Assembly (NCBI GenBank): GCA_003225455.1
Contig: QIAB01000075.1
Coordinates: forward strand, 10,067 to 45,373
Direction of reading: 5' to 3'
DNA: 35,307 bases
DNA from: Acidobacteriota bacterium
GTDB lineage: Bacteria; Acidobacteriota; Terriglobia; Terriglobales; Acidobacteriaceae
This document shows, piece by piece, positions 8,947 to 16,866 of this stretch (position 1 is the stretch's first letter; each line of letters opens with the position of its first letter). The position numbers were made by a program, and so were the translations under genes. Under the pieces are notes generated by a model, which ran no database searches, had not been told where the DNA came from, and saw only the letters and a program-made list of their open reading frames with translations.

Positions 8947-10113
8947 ATGAAATCCCCGCATGTTGTTTCTCTGCTTCTCACTCTTACTCTCACATTGCCC
9001 GGTTTCGCTCAAGGCCGTCCTGGGTCGGGTTCTGGAAAAACGCCAGCTCCCACGGTCAGGAGCATACCTTCGCCGTCGGAGCCAAAGCTCAATGCTCCTA
9101 ATCTGGGCCGGGTCTTTCTTTCGGGTAAGGTGGTTCTGGACGATGGAACGCCGCTCACCGAGTCGGCGATCATTCAGACAATCTGCAAGGGAGAGCGTCG
9201 CAACGAGGCGTACACCGACTCGCATGGCAACTTCAGTTTCGAATTTGGCGATCGTCGGCCTGGGAGCTCCGCGTTTGTGATTGGAGACGCGGAAACCTCC
9301 TTCAGCGATTCCACGCCCAATCGCGTAAATCAGCGCGACTGGCACGATTGCGAGCTGCAAGCAGTCCTTCCCGGGTACTCTTCCCAGGTGCTTGAGCTTG
9401 CCAGTAAGGTCTATATGTCAGAGACCACGGACCTGGGCAGGATTGCCTTGCACCGTCTCGGCGAAGTGCAAGGTTTTACGGTCAGCGCCACCAGTGCACA
9501 GGCTCCGAGTGGCGCGAGAAAGGCTTTCGAGAAAGGCTGGGATCAACAGAAAAAGCAAAAATGGGACGACGCGCAACGATCGTTTGAGAAAGCCGTTCAG
9601 ATTTATCCGAAATACGCGGTCGCGTGGTTCGAGTTGGGCCGGACAAAGCTACAGAAGAGCGATGAAGCGGGAGCGCGGGAAGCCTTCAGTCAGGCGCTGG
9701 GCGCCGATTCAAAATTCGTCAGCCCCTATCAGGGCCTGGCGGGGCTGGCGATGCGACGCCATGATTGGCAAGAAGTCGTGAAGATGACAAATCAAATCGT
9801 GGCGCTGAATCCGGTCAACTTTCCCAATGCGTGGCTGCAAAACTCTGTGGGCAACTATTCCCTGAGAAACTTCGAAGCCGCCGAGCAAAGCGCGCGTCGC
9901 GGGCTCAAGATTGATCCGTCACACCAGATTCCCAAGCTCGAGTACATGCTGGGCATGATCCTCATGCAGAAAGCCAGCTACAAGGAAGCTGAAGACCATA
10001 TGCAGCAGTTCTTGCACCTGGCCACTCAACCTGCCGATGCAGAAGAGGCGCAGAAGCAATTGGCGCAAATCGCCAAATTGTCTGCCGCGGCGCCGGCGGC
10101 CGTCTCCAAATAG
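8947..10113 (+). CDS. Secreted tetratricopeptide-repeat protein with carboxypeptidase-regulatory-like domain
   Basis: A 388-residue exported protein. The first 22 residues (MKSPHVVSLLLTLTLTLPGFAQ) form a signal peptide. Residues about 55-180 look like a carboxypeptidase-regulatory-like beta-sandwich: FLSGKVVLDDGTPL, then YTDSHGNFSFEFG. Residues about 190-370 are TPR units, including GWDQQKKQKWDDAQRSFEKA, AWFELGRTKLQKSDEAGARE and NFEAAEQSARRGLKIDP. Such proteins usually act as periplasmic scaffolds; the partner is unknown. The combination is frequent in Acidobacteriota. It is probably transcribed alone, as 275 bases separate it from the next gene. Confidence 0.82.
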   Translation: MKSPHVVSLLLTLTLTLPGFAQGRPGSGSGKTPAPTVRSIPSPSEPKLNAPNLGRVFLSGKVVLDDGTPLTESAIIQTICKGERRNEAYTDSHGNFSFEFGDRRPGSSAFVIGDAETSFSDSTPNRVNQRDWHDCELQAVLPGYSSQVLELASKVYMSETTDLGRIALHRLGEVQGFTVSATSAQAPSGARKAFEKGWDQQKKQKWDDAQRSFEKAVQIYPKYAVAWFELGRTKLQKSDEAGAREAFSQALGADSKFVSPYQGLAGLAMRRHDWQEVVKMTNQIVALNPVNFPNAWLQNSVGNYSLRNFEAAEQSARRGLKIDPSHQIPKLEYMLGMILMQKASYKEAEDHMQQFLHLATQPADAEEAQKQLAQIAKLSAAAPAAVSK

Positions 10114-10346
10114 CAGCCACATACGTCACCTTCGTTCAGCCTTTGAGCAGCCGCGGCGGACCTCACGTCGATTCCCAAAGTGGACCAATTTCGTTACTCC
10201 CAGAAGTACATTTCCACCGTCTTTTCTGCGCAAAGAAATTCACACTCTGCTACGATTCGCACCATAAAACGCTTCATCTTCCATGATTGTTCCAGCTTTG
10301 AGGTTTGAAGTTTGGAACAGCAACTGCACTGGTTAAGGTGCCACTC

Positions 10347-10393
10347 CCCACACCTGCCAGAGCACGTACTCTGAGGTAGGAGAAGTGTGTGGG
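10347..10393 (+). promoter_or_regulatory. Hairpin enclosing the ribosome site and GTG start of the PEP-CTERM gene
   Basis: CCCACAC (10347-10353) pairs perfectly with GTGTGGG (10387-10393), which contains the start codon GTG 10389. Inside, CTGCC/GGTAG pair with one G-T, and AGAG pairs with CTCT around CACGTA. The ribosome site AGGAGA (10378-10383) is left in an internal loop. If formed, the structure would hold the start codon closed. Confidence 0.5.
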
Positions 10394-11381
10394 CTATCGC
10401 GTTGGGTATGTGAAAAGGGGTAGTGTCCGTCGGGTGCGCCGCCACCGGCAGTATCGACGGATCGTGGCTATCTTCTTCATTCCGCTGCTGATCGGCTTGG
10501 GCGTAAGCCTTGCCGCCTGGCTTTTTGTGGGCCGCAGCCGGCAAGCGCGAGTGCATATCACCCAGGCATTGAACCCAGAGTGGACGCGCGGCAACGCCAG
10601 CCAAAACCTGGCAATGCTGGCCGGCCATGTTGACGTCCCGATGCCTGCCCGCACGGGCCGCGTGGTTTATCCCTATTCCGTGGTGGCGGGCGGAGTTCGC
10701 TCTCCAGAAGAACTGCGAGCCATCGCCGAGCACGATCGCCTGGTGGCAAAGCATTATTCAGGTTTCGATTTCCGCAGAGCGAAAGTGATCGAACTGAAGC
10801 GCCCTGCCCGGATGTACCTGTCGTACCGCATGCGTGACAAGATTTTCTGGACTAAGAAGCAGATCGCCCTGCGGCAGGGCGAGAAACTGCTTACCGATGG
10901 CAAAATCACCGCGCGCACTCGCTGCGCCAATCGCGTTGAAGCGCTGCCCCAGGCTGCCATATCTCCCCAGGAACCGTTGGCGGAGCAGTTTGACGATCCG
11001 TTCGCCGAGGGCGGCTCCGCAACTAAGATGGATTTTCCCAGAAACTTCGAATCGGCGCTGAACGAGAGAACCGGCCCAACCGGCTTCGGAGGCGAGGGGC
11101 CTCCGCAATCTCCTACAGCGGGTCTGTTCGGGCCCGGTGGCGGAGGCTTTCCGCCGGGCGCGTTCCCTCCGCCTCTTCCCGGACCGGGTACGTGCGTACC
11201 GACAAAACCGAAACACGGACATCCGGATAGTGACGAGGCCTTTTCCAAGAAGAAGAAAAAGGACCCCTGCTCGCCGGGCGGCCCTCCGCCGGCCACCGTG
11301 CCCGAGCCGGGCACACTTCTGCTGGTTGCTTCCGGCTTAGGCGGAATTTATTTTCGTCATCGCAGAAATGCTCGGAAGTAG
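10389..11381 (+). CDS. PEP-CTERM sorting-signal protein with N-terminal membrane anchor
   Basis: A 330-residue protein starting at GTG 10389, six bases after AGGAGA. The N-terminus is arginine-rich, then a transmembrane helix (IVAIFFIPLLIGLGVSLAAWLF). The middle (about 50-190) is of unknown fold. The later part is low-complexity with Gly/Pro runs and a KKKKK stretch. The C-terminus (about 304-330) is a textbook PEP-CTERM tag: VPEPGT, a hydrophobic helix, then RHRRNARK. In known systems exosortase recognises this tag for export and processing, usually in exopolysaccharide-producing bacteria. No exosortase is in the window. The coexistence of an N-terminal anchor without an obvious signal-peptidase site and a C-terminal tag is unusual. 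Function unknown. Confidence 0.82.
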   Translation: MGYRVGYVKRGSVRRVRRHRQYRRIVAIFFIPLLIGLGVSLAAWLFVGRSRQARVHITQALNPEWTRGNASQNLAMLAGHVDVPMPARTGRVVYPYSVVAGGVRSPEELRAIAEHDRLVAKHYSGFDFRRAKVIELKRPARMYLSYRMRDKIFWTKKQIALRQGEKLLTDGKITARTRCANRVEALPQAAISPQEPLAEQFDDPFAEGGSATKMDFPRNFESALNERTGPTGFGGEGPPQSPTAGLFGPGGGGFPPGAFPPPLPGPGTCVPTKPKHGHPDSDEAFSKKKKKDPCSPGGPPPATVPEPGTLLLVASGLGGIYFRHRRNARK

Positions 11382-11884
11382 CTCCGCGGGATCGACCAGC
11401 CCTGGGAAGAAAATCCGTCGAACTCACTAAGAAGCCCTTGCGTCTCTGCGACTCTGCGCCTTCTTGCGCTCTTTACGGTTAAAAGCTTTGAAGCTGTAGA
11501 TCACAAATGACGGTTGGGTCGGTTGGAAAGAAGAGTCCAGCCCGCCATTTGGGACGGGCACAAAATGACGGTGAAGCCTGCGGAAAACTCTCCCGAAGAA
11601 TAAAAACCGCGTGTTCCTCTGGGTAACGTGCTGGCAACGCTTGCGCGCCGTCGCACAAAGCTTAACCCAAGGCATGCGCAGGCGATTCCTTCATGAAGGA
11701 TGCCTCGAGCCTGGGAAGCTGAACGGGCTATCCCGAAGGACGCCCAACCCAGTCGGAACACGCGGACGGAAAAATACTGCTCCCGCGCCAAAAAACTGTC
11801 AATGCCCATTTTTGGTGCAGATGTGAATTGTCAACCATTCGAGAGGCGACCCTCATGCAAGCTCCGGCAGAATTTCTACTGTTG
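11382..11884. other. 500-bp convergent intergenic region with dispersed-repeat character
   Basis: Between the PEP-CTERM gene and the ParE gene, which end toward each other. I find no gene with a ribosome site or recognisable product. It holds a CTCTGCG-rich stretch (11441-11480), a repeated CAAATGACGGT / CAAAATGACGGT pair (11505 and 11560) and a near-palindrome at 11680-11705. The character is that of accumulated repeat fragments. Confidence 0.5.
11680..11705. repeat. Near-palindromic hairpin
   Basis: AGGC-AT-CCTTC and GAAGG-AT-GCCT pair around a central CATG core, with two single-base bulges; CCTTCATGAAGG (11688-11699) is a perfect palindrome. No T-run follows, so it is not an obvious terminator. 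Confidence 0.5.
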
Positions 11885-12187
11885 CTATTGCCCTTCGTTC
11901 TTAAAGACAGCTTCGATGTCGCGTGCTCCATGCAGCACACGGATCACGTCGAGACCATTTCCTAGCGGTAAATAGAAGACCACGTACTTGCCGACGACGA
12001 AGCTTCGCAAATCTGGGTAAAGGTCGGGCCTCGGGCGGCCAATTCCGGGCCGACGAGCCAAGACTTTGAAAGTCTTGTCGATTCGAAGCGCGAAAGCATC
12101 CGCATTGGCTACGCTGTCCTCCGCGATGTAGGACCAGATTTCAACTAGATCAAGCAGGGCGCGCGGACGCTTCAGGATGGCGGGCAC
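11885..12187 (-). CDS. parE: RelE/ParE-family toxin
   Basis: A 100-residue toxin of the RelE/ParE superfamily, most like the ParE branch, whose studied members poison DNA gyrase while RelE-type members cut mRNA; the target here is inferred only. Visible features: RALLDLVEIWSYIAEDS, which is the first helix pair, RPGIGRPRPDL, LRSFVVGKYVVFYLP and DVIRVLHGARD near the C-terminus. It starts with GTG directly after the antitoxin stop codon (TAA 12190-12188), with no spacer, so translation is probably coupled. The pair looks intact. Confidence 0.88.
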   Translation of the reverse strand: MPAILKRPRALLDLVEIWSYIAEDSVANADAFALRIDKTFKVLARRPGIGRPRPDLYPDLRSFVVGKYVVFYLPLGNGLDVIRVLHGARDIEAVFKNEGQ

Positions 12188-12463
12188 TTACTTGTGAGAG
12201 CGTGGTACTCGCCTTGCAGCCAGGTGCTTGCGGCCTTGGCGTTTCATTTCTTCTGGGTCCCAGGAACTCGCCGGTCCACTTTCGAGTCCTTCGCGAATGG
12301 CCCGCCGCAACTCTTCCAACTTGAGCGTTCGTAACTGGTCTTCATTCTCCATTAAACGCAACGCCTCACGGACAACCTCGCTCGCAGAGTTGTAGCGCCC
12401 TGAGGAGACTTTCTGACGAACCAATTCCTCCAGCTCCGGCGTGAGATTAATATTCATAGTCAT
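12188..12463 (-). CDS. parD: ParD-like ribbon-helix-helix antitoxin
   Basis: A 91-residue antitoxin beginning MTMNINLTPELEELVRQKV. The N-terminal beta strand plus two helices, with GRYNSASEVVREALRLM as the typical CopG/ParD signature, would bind DNA as a dimer. The C-terminal part (about 50-91) would wrap the toxin. A second ATG two codons in (12457) is equally possible as the start. It lies directly upstream of the toxin, as is normal for parDE. Autoregulation is suggested by the inverted and direct repeats at 12478-12515. Confidence 0.9.
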   Translation of the reverse strand: MTMNINLTPELEELVRQKVSSGRYNSASEVVREALRLMENEDQLRTLKLEELRRAIREGLESGPASSWDPEEMKRQGRKHLAARRVPRSHK

Positions 12464-12477
12464 GGCGGAATACTCGA

Positions 12478-12515
12478 CTTTGATAACCTAGCAAGGTTGT
12501 CAAAGATTGTCAAAG
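12478..12515 (-). promoter_or_regulatory. parDE operator: three half-sites with overlapping promoter
   Basis: CTTTGATAACC (12478-12488) and GGTTGTCAAAG (12495-12505) form an inverted repeat matching at 10 of 11 positions. The half-site TTGTCAAAG recurs at 12507-12515, exactly 10 bp from the copy at 12497-12505. On the minus strand TTGACA (12513-12508), a 17-base spacer and a weak TAGGTT (12490-12485) make a plausible promoter covered by the sites. Confidence 0.7.
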
Positions 12516-12662
12516 ATGGGCAATTCGAGCATCGTTTATTCCGTCCGCTTAGCCTACTTCCCGCAAAACATTGCGTGAAGCAGGCACCCGGCAGGTAAGT
12601 AATTTCATTTAGATAGCAGCCTTGTCTGATCAACTATAGGCGCATGGGAAGGTCTCAAGAAA

Positions 12663-12708
12663 GACTCCGCGCGAAATATGCCAAATGAATCCTCAATATT
12701 GCGGAGTC
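12663..12708 (-). terminator. Hairpin downstream of gcdH, possible terminator
   Basis: GACTCCGC (12663-12670) pairs perfectly with GCGGAGTC (12701-12708), and an inner AATAT/ATATT pairing extends the stem after a four-base bulge. On the minus strand it is followed by TTCTTGA, a poor T-run, so termination is tentative. Confidence 0.4.
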
Positions 12709-12769
12709 GCTCCTACATTCAACGGAGGGCGGCGTTACGTCCATATTTCAAGCAGCCGTCGTTACAACG

Positions 12770-13948
12770 TCAAAACGCCTCAATCCCGGTCACGCTTTGC
12801 CCAATGATCAGCGTGTGGATATCGTGCGTGCCTTCGTAGGTCTTCACCGACTCCAGGTTGGCCATGTGGCGGAAGATGGGATACTCGTCGGCCACGCCAT
12901 TCGCACCGAGTATGTCTCGTGACAGCCGCGCGCATTCGAGCGCCATCCAGACGTTATTGCGCTTGGCCATCGAAATGTGCTGAAACCCGGCTCTGTCTTT
13001 ATCTTTTAGTCGTCCAACCTGCAGCACCAGCAACTGGCCTTTTGTGATTTCTGAAATCATCCATGCCAGTTTTTCTTGTACGAGCTGATGCGACGCGATC
13101 GGCTGTTCGCGAAACTGCTTGCGAAAAAGCGAATATTGCAGCGCGCAATCGTAGCAGGCCATCGCCGCGCCCACCGCGCCCCAGGCGATGCCATAACGCG
13201 CCTGGTTCAGGCACATCAGCGGAGACTTCAGCCCGCCGCTCTTTGGCATCAGATTGCATTCGGGTACGTGAACATCCTGCATCGAGAGGCTCGAAGTCAC
13301 TGAAGCCCGCAGCGACCACTTGCCGTGAATGTCTTCCGCACGGAAGCCAGGACGGTCAGTCTCCACCAGGAATCCGCGAATCTTGTTATCTTCACCTTCC
13401 ACCTTCGCCCAGATCACAGCCACATCCGCTATCGACCCCGAAGTAATCCACATCTTCTCGCCATTCAAAACGTATTCCTTGCCAACTTTTCGGGCCCGCG
13501 TCCGCATCCCTCCCGGATTCGATCCAAAATCAGGCTCAGTCAGCCCAAAACACCCGAGTTTCTCTCCCGATTGCAAAGCCGGCAGCCATGTCTTCTTCTG
13601 CTCCTCGCTGCCGAACGCGTATATGGGATACATGACCAGCGCCGACTGCACACTGACGAAGCTGCGCACACCGGAGTCGCCGCGCTCCAGTTCCTGCATT
13701 ACCAGCCCATACTCCACGTTCGACATTCCGGCGCAGCCATAGCCTTTCAAGCTGGCGCCATAAAATCCCAGCTCTGCCATCGGCTTGACGAGCTCTCGCG
13801 GGAAGCGTCCAGCGCGGTTGCACTCCTCAATAATGGGAATTAAATTGTCTTCGATAAATTTGCGCGCAGTGTCGCGAACCAGACGCTCGTCATCGCTGAG
13901 CAGGGAATCGAATTCGAGGAAATCCACTCCCCGGAACTTAATGGCCAT
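12770..13948 (-). CDS. gcdH: Glutaryl-CoA dehydrogenase (acyl-CoA dehydrogenase family)
   Basis: FAD enzyme that oxidatively decarboxylates glutaryl-CoA to crotonyl-CoA in lysine, hydroxylysine and tryptophan breakdown. The 392 residues follow the family from end to end: SGVRSFVSVQSALVM (Arg95, matching the glutarate-binding Arg94 of the human enzyme), GCFGLTEPDFGSNPG, WITSGSIADV, KWSLRASVTS, NQARYGIAWGA, DILGANGVADEY, and YEGTHDIHTLIIG with the catalytic base Glu372. The ARYGIAWG and YEGTHDIH blocks distinguish it from straight-chain acyl-CoA dehydrogenases. ATG 13948 is the start. No other lysine-degradation gene is adjacent; it appears to be transcribed alone. Confidence 0.93.
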   Translation of the reverse strand: MAIKFRGVDFLEFDSLLSDDERLVRDTARKFIEDNLIPIIEECNRAGRFPRELVKPMAELGFYGASLKGYGCAGMSNVEYGLVMQELERGDSGVRSFVSVQSALVMYPIYAFGSEEQKKTWLPALQSGEKLGCFGLTEPDFGSNPGGMRTRARKVGKEYVLNGEKMWITSGSIADVAVIWAKVEGEDNKIRGFLVETDRPGFRAEDIHGKWSLRASVTSSLSMQDVHVPECNLMPKSGGLKSPLMCLNQARYGIAWGAVGAAMACYDCALQYSLFRKQFREQPIASHQLVQEKLAWMISEITKGQLLVLQVGRLKDKDRAGFQHISMAKRNNVWMALECARLSRDILGANGVADEYPIFRHMANLESVKTYEGTHDIHTLIIGQSVTGIEAF

Positions 13949-14232
13949 TGCAGTCTCTTTTCTGTTTCTTCGCCGCGAACAGACGCAGGCTCGAGGAAGG
14001 AACTTTAGAAGTTAGCAAAGGGGGCAACAGGCGTCAAACTTTGCAAGCGGGTGCTTGAAACCCGAATATGCGGCCACTCACGGTCTCCCAGGAGCAACAA
14101 TTTCCGGCTCGAATCATGTCGGTTATTTTTGACATATTTTTTGCAAACAAAAGAAGGCGCTCCTGGCAGATTGCATCTAAACTGTGAACGCAGTATTCGG
14201 CACTACTTGCAAATTAGACATCCATCGCGAAG

Positions 14233-15087
14233 ATGAAGATTAGCTTAATTACGCGTTCGGCCTTACGAGCCATGCTTTCTCTGGCCGTACTGCTCGCAAT
14301 TGCCGCGGCGGCTGATGTGCCGGCTCACCTTGTTACTCTGGACGACGGTTTTCATCTTCTTTACAACCTCGACTTCGCTGATGCCCATCAGGTCTTTCTC
14401 TCATGGCAGCAGGGCCATCCCGATGATCCTCTCGGCCCGGCGTGCGAAGCGGCAGGATTATTATTTTCCGAGTTCAATCGCCTCGGCGTGCTGGAGGCGC
14501 AATTCTACGAAGACGACAAAGTTTTCCAGGGGCGTCGAAAGCTTCGGCCAGATCCCGCCATCCGTGACAGCTTCAACGCTGCGCTGACCCAGGCTGAAAC
14601 TCGCGCGAAAGCGCGTCTGGCAAAGGATCCCAAGGATAGCGATGCGCTATTCGCCATGACTCTGGCCTCCGGCCTTCGCTCTGATTATGCGGCTCTAATC
14701 GACAAGAGCAACTTTGCCGCTCTGCGTTACACGAAAGAGGCCAACAACTGGGCTGGGCGATTGCTCGCAGTGAATCCGCAATGCTACGACGCCCACGTAG
14801 CCACGGGATTCAGCAAATACATTGTCGGCACCATGGCTGCGCCCGTGCGCTGGCTGGTGCGGCTGCGCGGAGTTTCGGGAGATAAGAAAGCTGGAATTTC
14901 TGAACTTCAAATCACCGCCCAGCAAGGCCGCTATCTTGCCCCCTTCGCGCGCATCCTGCTGGCTATTGCCTACGTGCGCGAGAAAGATAAACCCCGTGCG
15001 CGAGAGATTCTCGCTTCACTCCGGGACGAGTTCCCTAAAAATCCCCTCTTCGCCCGCGAAATCGCCCGCCTGGATTCAATCCACTGA
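14233..15087 (+). CDS. Secreted TPR-like protein of unknown function
   Basis: A 284-residue protein with a signal peptide (MKISLITRSALRAMLSLAVLLAIAAAA). The mature part is mostly helical: LLYNLDFADAHQVFLSWQQ, ALFAMTLASGLRSDYAAL, PFARILLAIAYVREKDKPRA and LASLRDEFPKNPLFAREIARL. Helix pairs with Ala/Gly/Tyr spacing of this type are TPR-like, although only the last unit is clear. I recognise it as a type common in Acidobacteriota but know no function. It is followed 140 nt later by pstS on the same strand, but a Pho-box-like promoter between them suggests separate transcription. Confidence 0.72.
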   Translation: MKISLITRSALRAMLSLAVLLAIAAAADVPAHLVTLDDGFHLLYNLDFADAHQVFLSWQQGHPDDPLGPACEAAGLLFSEFNRLGVLEAQFYEDDKVFQGRRKLRPDPAIRDSFNAALTQAETRAKARLAKDPKDSDALFAMTLASGLRSDYAALIDKSNFAALRYTKEANNWAGRLLAVNPQCYDAHVATGFSKYIVGTMAAPVRWLVRLRGVSGDKKAGISELQITAQQGRYLAPFARILLAIAYVREKDKPRAREILASLRDEFPKNPLFAREIARLDSIH

Positions 15088-15164
15088 TCCATTGGCGCGG
15101 GAGCCTGCGACTTCCCCCGCGAAGATCCTGCTAGCCAACTCGGTTCATTGGAAATTCACTGCTT

Positions 15165-15182
15165 TGTAACACTCCTTTAACA
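15165..15182 (+). promoter_or_regulatory. Pho-box-like direct repeat upstream of pstS
   Basis: TGTAACA (15165-15171), CTCC, TTTAACA (15176-15182): two 7-base repeats with a four-base spacer, the 11-bp periodicity of a PhoB/PhoP box. TAAAAC (15192-15197, four of six matches to TATAAT) follows after 9 nt, where the -10 of a Pho promoter is expected. Confidence 0.65.
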
Positions 15183-15227
15183 ATCTGCAGCTAAAACAAA
15201 AGCCATCAACTTAATAGGAGGAATCGC

Positions 15228-16229
15228 GTGATTCGACGCATTGCGCTTTTGTGTCTTGCTCTGGCGTTACCCGCCTTGGGGCAGACCAGGTTAAATGGGG
15301 CGGGCGCAACTTTCCCTTATCCGATGTATTCCAAGTGGTTCAGCGAGTATCGCAAAGCTCATCCTGACGTTGAAATCAACTATCAATCGATCGGCAGCGG
15401 CGGCGGAATTCGCCAGGTGCTAGCGGGGACCGTTGACTTCGGCGCCACCGACGGGCCTATGACGGATGAGCAGCTCTCACAAGCAAAAACGAAGATTCTG
15501 CACATTCCCACCGTGCTTGGCGCAGACGTGCCGGCATACAACATTCCAGGCGTAACTGAAGAATTGAAGTTTACTCCCGACGTCCTGGCGGGCATCTTTC
15601 TAGGAAAGATCACTTCGTGGAATGACCCGGCCCTGGCAAAGATCAACCCGGGAGTGAACCTACCCAACCAGCCCATTATCGTGATTCATCGCTCTGACGG
15701 TAGCGGCACGACGTATATCTGGACAGACTATCTTTCTAAAGTGAGTTCGGAATGGGCAAACGGGCCGGGCAAAGGAACCTCCGTCAAGTGGCCGGTCGGT
15801 TTGGGCGGCAAAGGAAACGAGGGCGTTGCTGGCCAGATTCGCCAACTGCAAGGTTCAATCGGCTATGTGGAGCTCATCTACGCGGTACAGAACAAAATTC
15901 CTTATGGCACCGTGAAGAACGCTGCTGGGAATTTCGTGAAAGCCTCGTTAGAAAGCGTCACCGCTGCAGCCGCTTCGGTCAAGAGCATGCCCGCCGACTT
16001 CCGCGTCTCTATCACGAACGCGCCCGGCAAGGATGCCTATCCCATCTCCAGTTTCACCTGGCTTCTGATTCCGGAAAAATCGAAAGATCCCAGCAAAGGA
16101 AAAACGCTGGCGGATTTCCTCAATTGGATGGTCGATGACGGCCAGAAGATGACCGCGGAGCTTGCGTACGCCCCATTGCCAGAGAACGTAGCCACCAAAG
16201 TGAAAGCCGCGATCAAGCAGGTGAAATAG
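15228..16229 (+). CDS. pstS: Phosphate-binding periplasmic protein of the PstSCAB transporter
   Basis: Captures inorganic phosphate in the periplasm and delivers it to PstCA. The GTG start is set by a perfect TAGGAGG six bases upstream and yields a signal peptide (MIRRIALLCLALALPALGQ) with no lipobox cysteine, so a soluble periplasmic form is expected. Phosphate-loop motifs are intact: LNGAGATFPYPMYSKWF, YQSIGSGGGIRQ, DFGATDGPM and HRSDGSGTTYIWTDYL. The length of 333 is typical. Unlike in E. coli it is not next to pstC: about 6.6 kb of polyphosphate genes lie between. A Pho-box-like repeat sits upstream. Confidence 0.96.
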   Translation: MIRRIALLCLALALPALGQTRLNGAGATFPYPMYSKWFSEYRKAHPDVEINYQSIGSGGGIRQVLAGTVDFGATDGPMTDEQLSQAKTKILHIPTVLGADVPAYNIPGVTEELKFTPDVLAGIFLGKITSWNDPALAKINPGVNLPNQPIIVIHRSDGSGTTYIWTDYLSKVSSEWANGPGKGTSVKWPVGLGGKGNEGVAGQIRQLQGSIGYVELIYAVQNKIPYGTVKNAAGNFVKASLESVTAAAASVKSMPADFRVSITNAPGKDAYPISSFTWLLIPEKSKDPSKGKTLADFLNWMVDDGQKMTAELAYAPLPENVATKVKAAIKQVK

Positions 16230-16260
16230 AAGAGAATTATAATTCGCCCTACGAGTCCGC

Positions 16261-16370
16261 GCCGAAGCGCTTCGGCTGCTTGGTGATGTCCCAAATTCAT
16301 GAACCACGAGGGCTAAGAAGTTACTCAAAGGGTTGAATGCTAAGGGCCTTCCTTCGTGCCCCTCGTGGTT
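16261..16370. repeat. Hairpin and long inverted repeat after pstS
   Basis: GCCGAAGC/GCTTCGGC (16261-16276) is a perfect 16-base palindrome 31 nt after pstS, without a T-run. AACCACGAGGG (16302-16312) and CCCTCGTGGTT (16360-16370) form an 11-bp perfect inverted repeat 47 bases apart. These may end pstS transcription, or may be dispersed-repeat remains. Confidence 0.55.
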
Positions 16371-16409
16371 AACCTCGGACACTAACCGGCTGGTCTATAC
16401 TGAATAGCG

Positions 16410-16817
16410 ATGCCACGCGTCCCGGTGAGAATCGGCCTGCTGTTTTTCCTGCTGACGCTCCCGGGGCACGCGGTCGAGAAGCAGTATCAGACAGGCAAAA
16501 TTTTGGATGTGCAGCAGAAGGCGCGGACTCGCACTCTCTATTACATTGTGAATACCCCGGTCACTCGCGACGAGCCTTACTACGAGCTCGCCATTCAGGT
16601 TAACGACACGGTTTACGTGGCGGAGTATACTCCTCGTCACTCCGCGGACACTTTGCCGGATGACTGGCGCAGCGGCGCCGAAATTCAACTCAAAGCCGAT
16701 AAGCGTCATTTGTTCGTTAAGCGCCCGGGAGAGAGGGAAGCAGATTTGATCGTGGTAAAGCACATGCCCGCCGGGTCCTGGAAAGGTCCTCCGCAGGACC
16801 CGCCGGCCGCAAAATAA
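16410..16817 (+). CDS. Small secreted protein of unknown function, acidobacterial type
   Basis: A 135-residue protein with a signal peptide (PVRIGLLFFLLTLPGHAVE). The mature part reads YQTGKILDVQQKARTRTLYYIV, ITVN-type strands, then VYVAEYTPRHSADTLPDDW, GAEIQLKADKRHLFVKRP and a proline-rich tail. It looks like a small beta-rich domain. I recall very similar proteins as common in Acidobacteriota, without assigned function. A TATACT (16396-16401) lies only nine bases before the ATG, so the transcript could be leaderless. It is 50 nt upstream of ppk1 and may be co-transcribed with it. Confidence 0.72.
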   Translation: MPRVPVRIGLLFFLLTLPGHAVEKQYQTGKILDVQQKARTRTLYYIVNTPVTRDEPYYELAIQVNDTVYVAEYTPRHSADTLPDDWRSGAEIQLKADKRHLFVKRPGEREADLIVVKHMPAGSWKGPPQDPPAAK

Positions 16818-16866
16818 CCGGTAACCAACCGCTCCGCTCCAGCATCCGAAAGCTTTGTCCGGATTT

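Larger units (their letters stand above)
12464..12769. other. Intergenic region between parDE and gcdH
   Basis: The left 50 bases are the parDE operator. The rest has no gene; it contains the gcdH-distal hairpin at 12663-12708. Confidence 0.5.

Noticed and set aside
10754-11314. 186-codon minus-strand frame rich in Gly/Pro
   Set aside because: Antisense to the low-complexity part of the PEP-CTERM gene.
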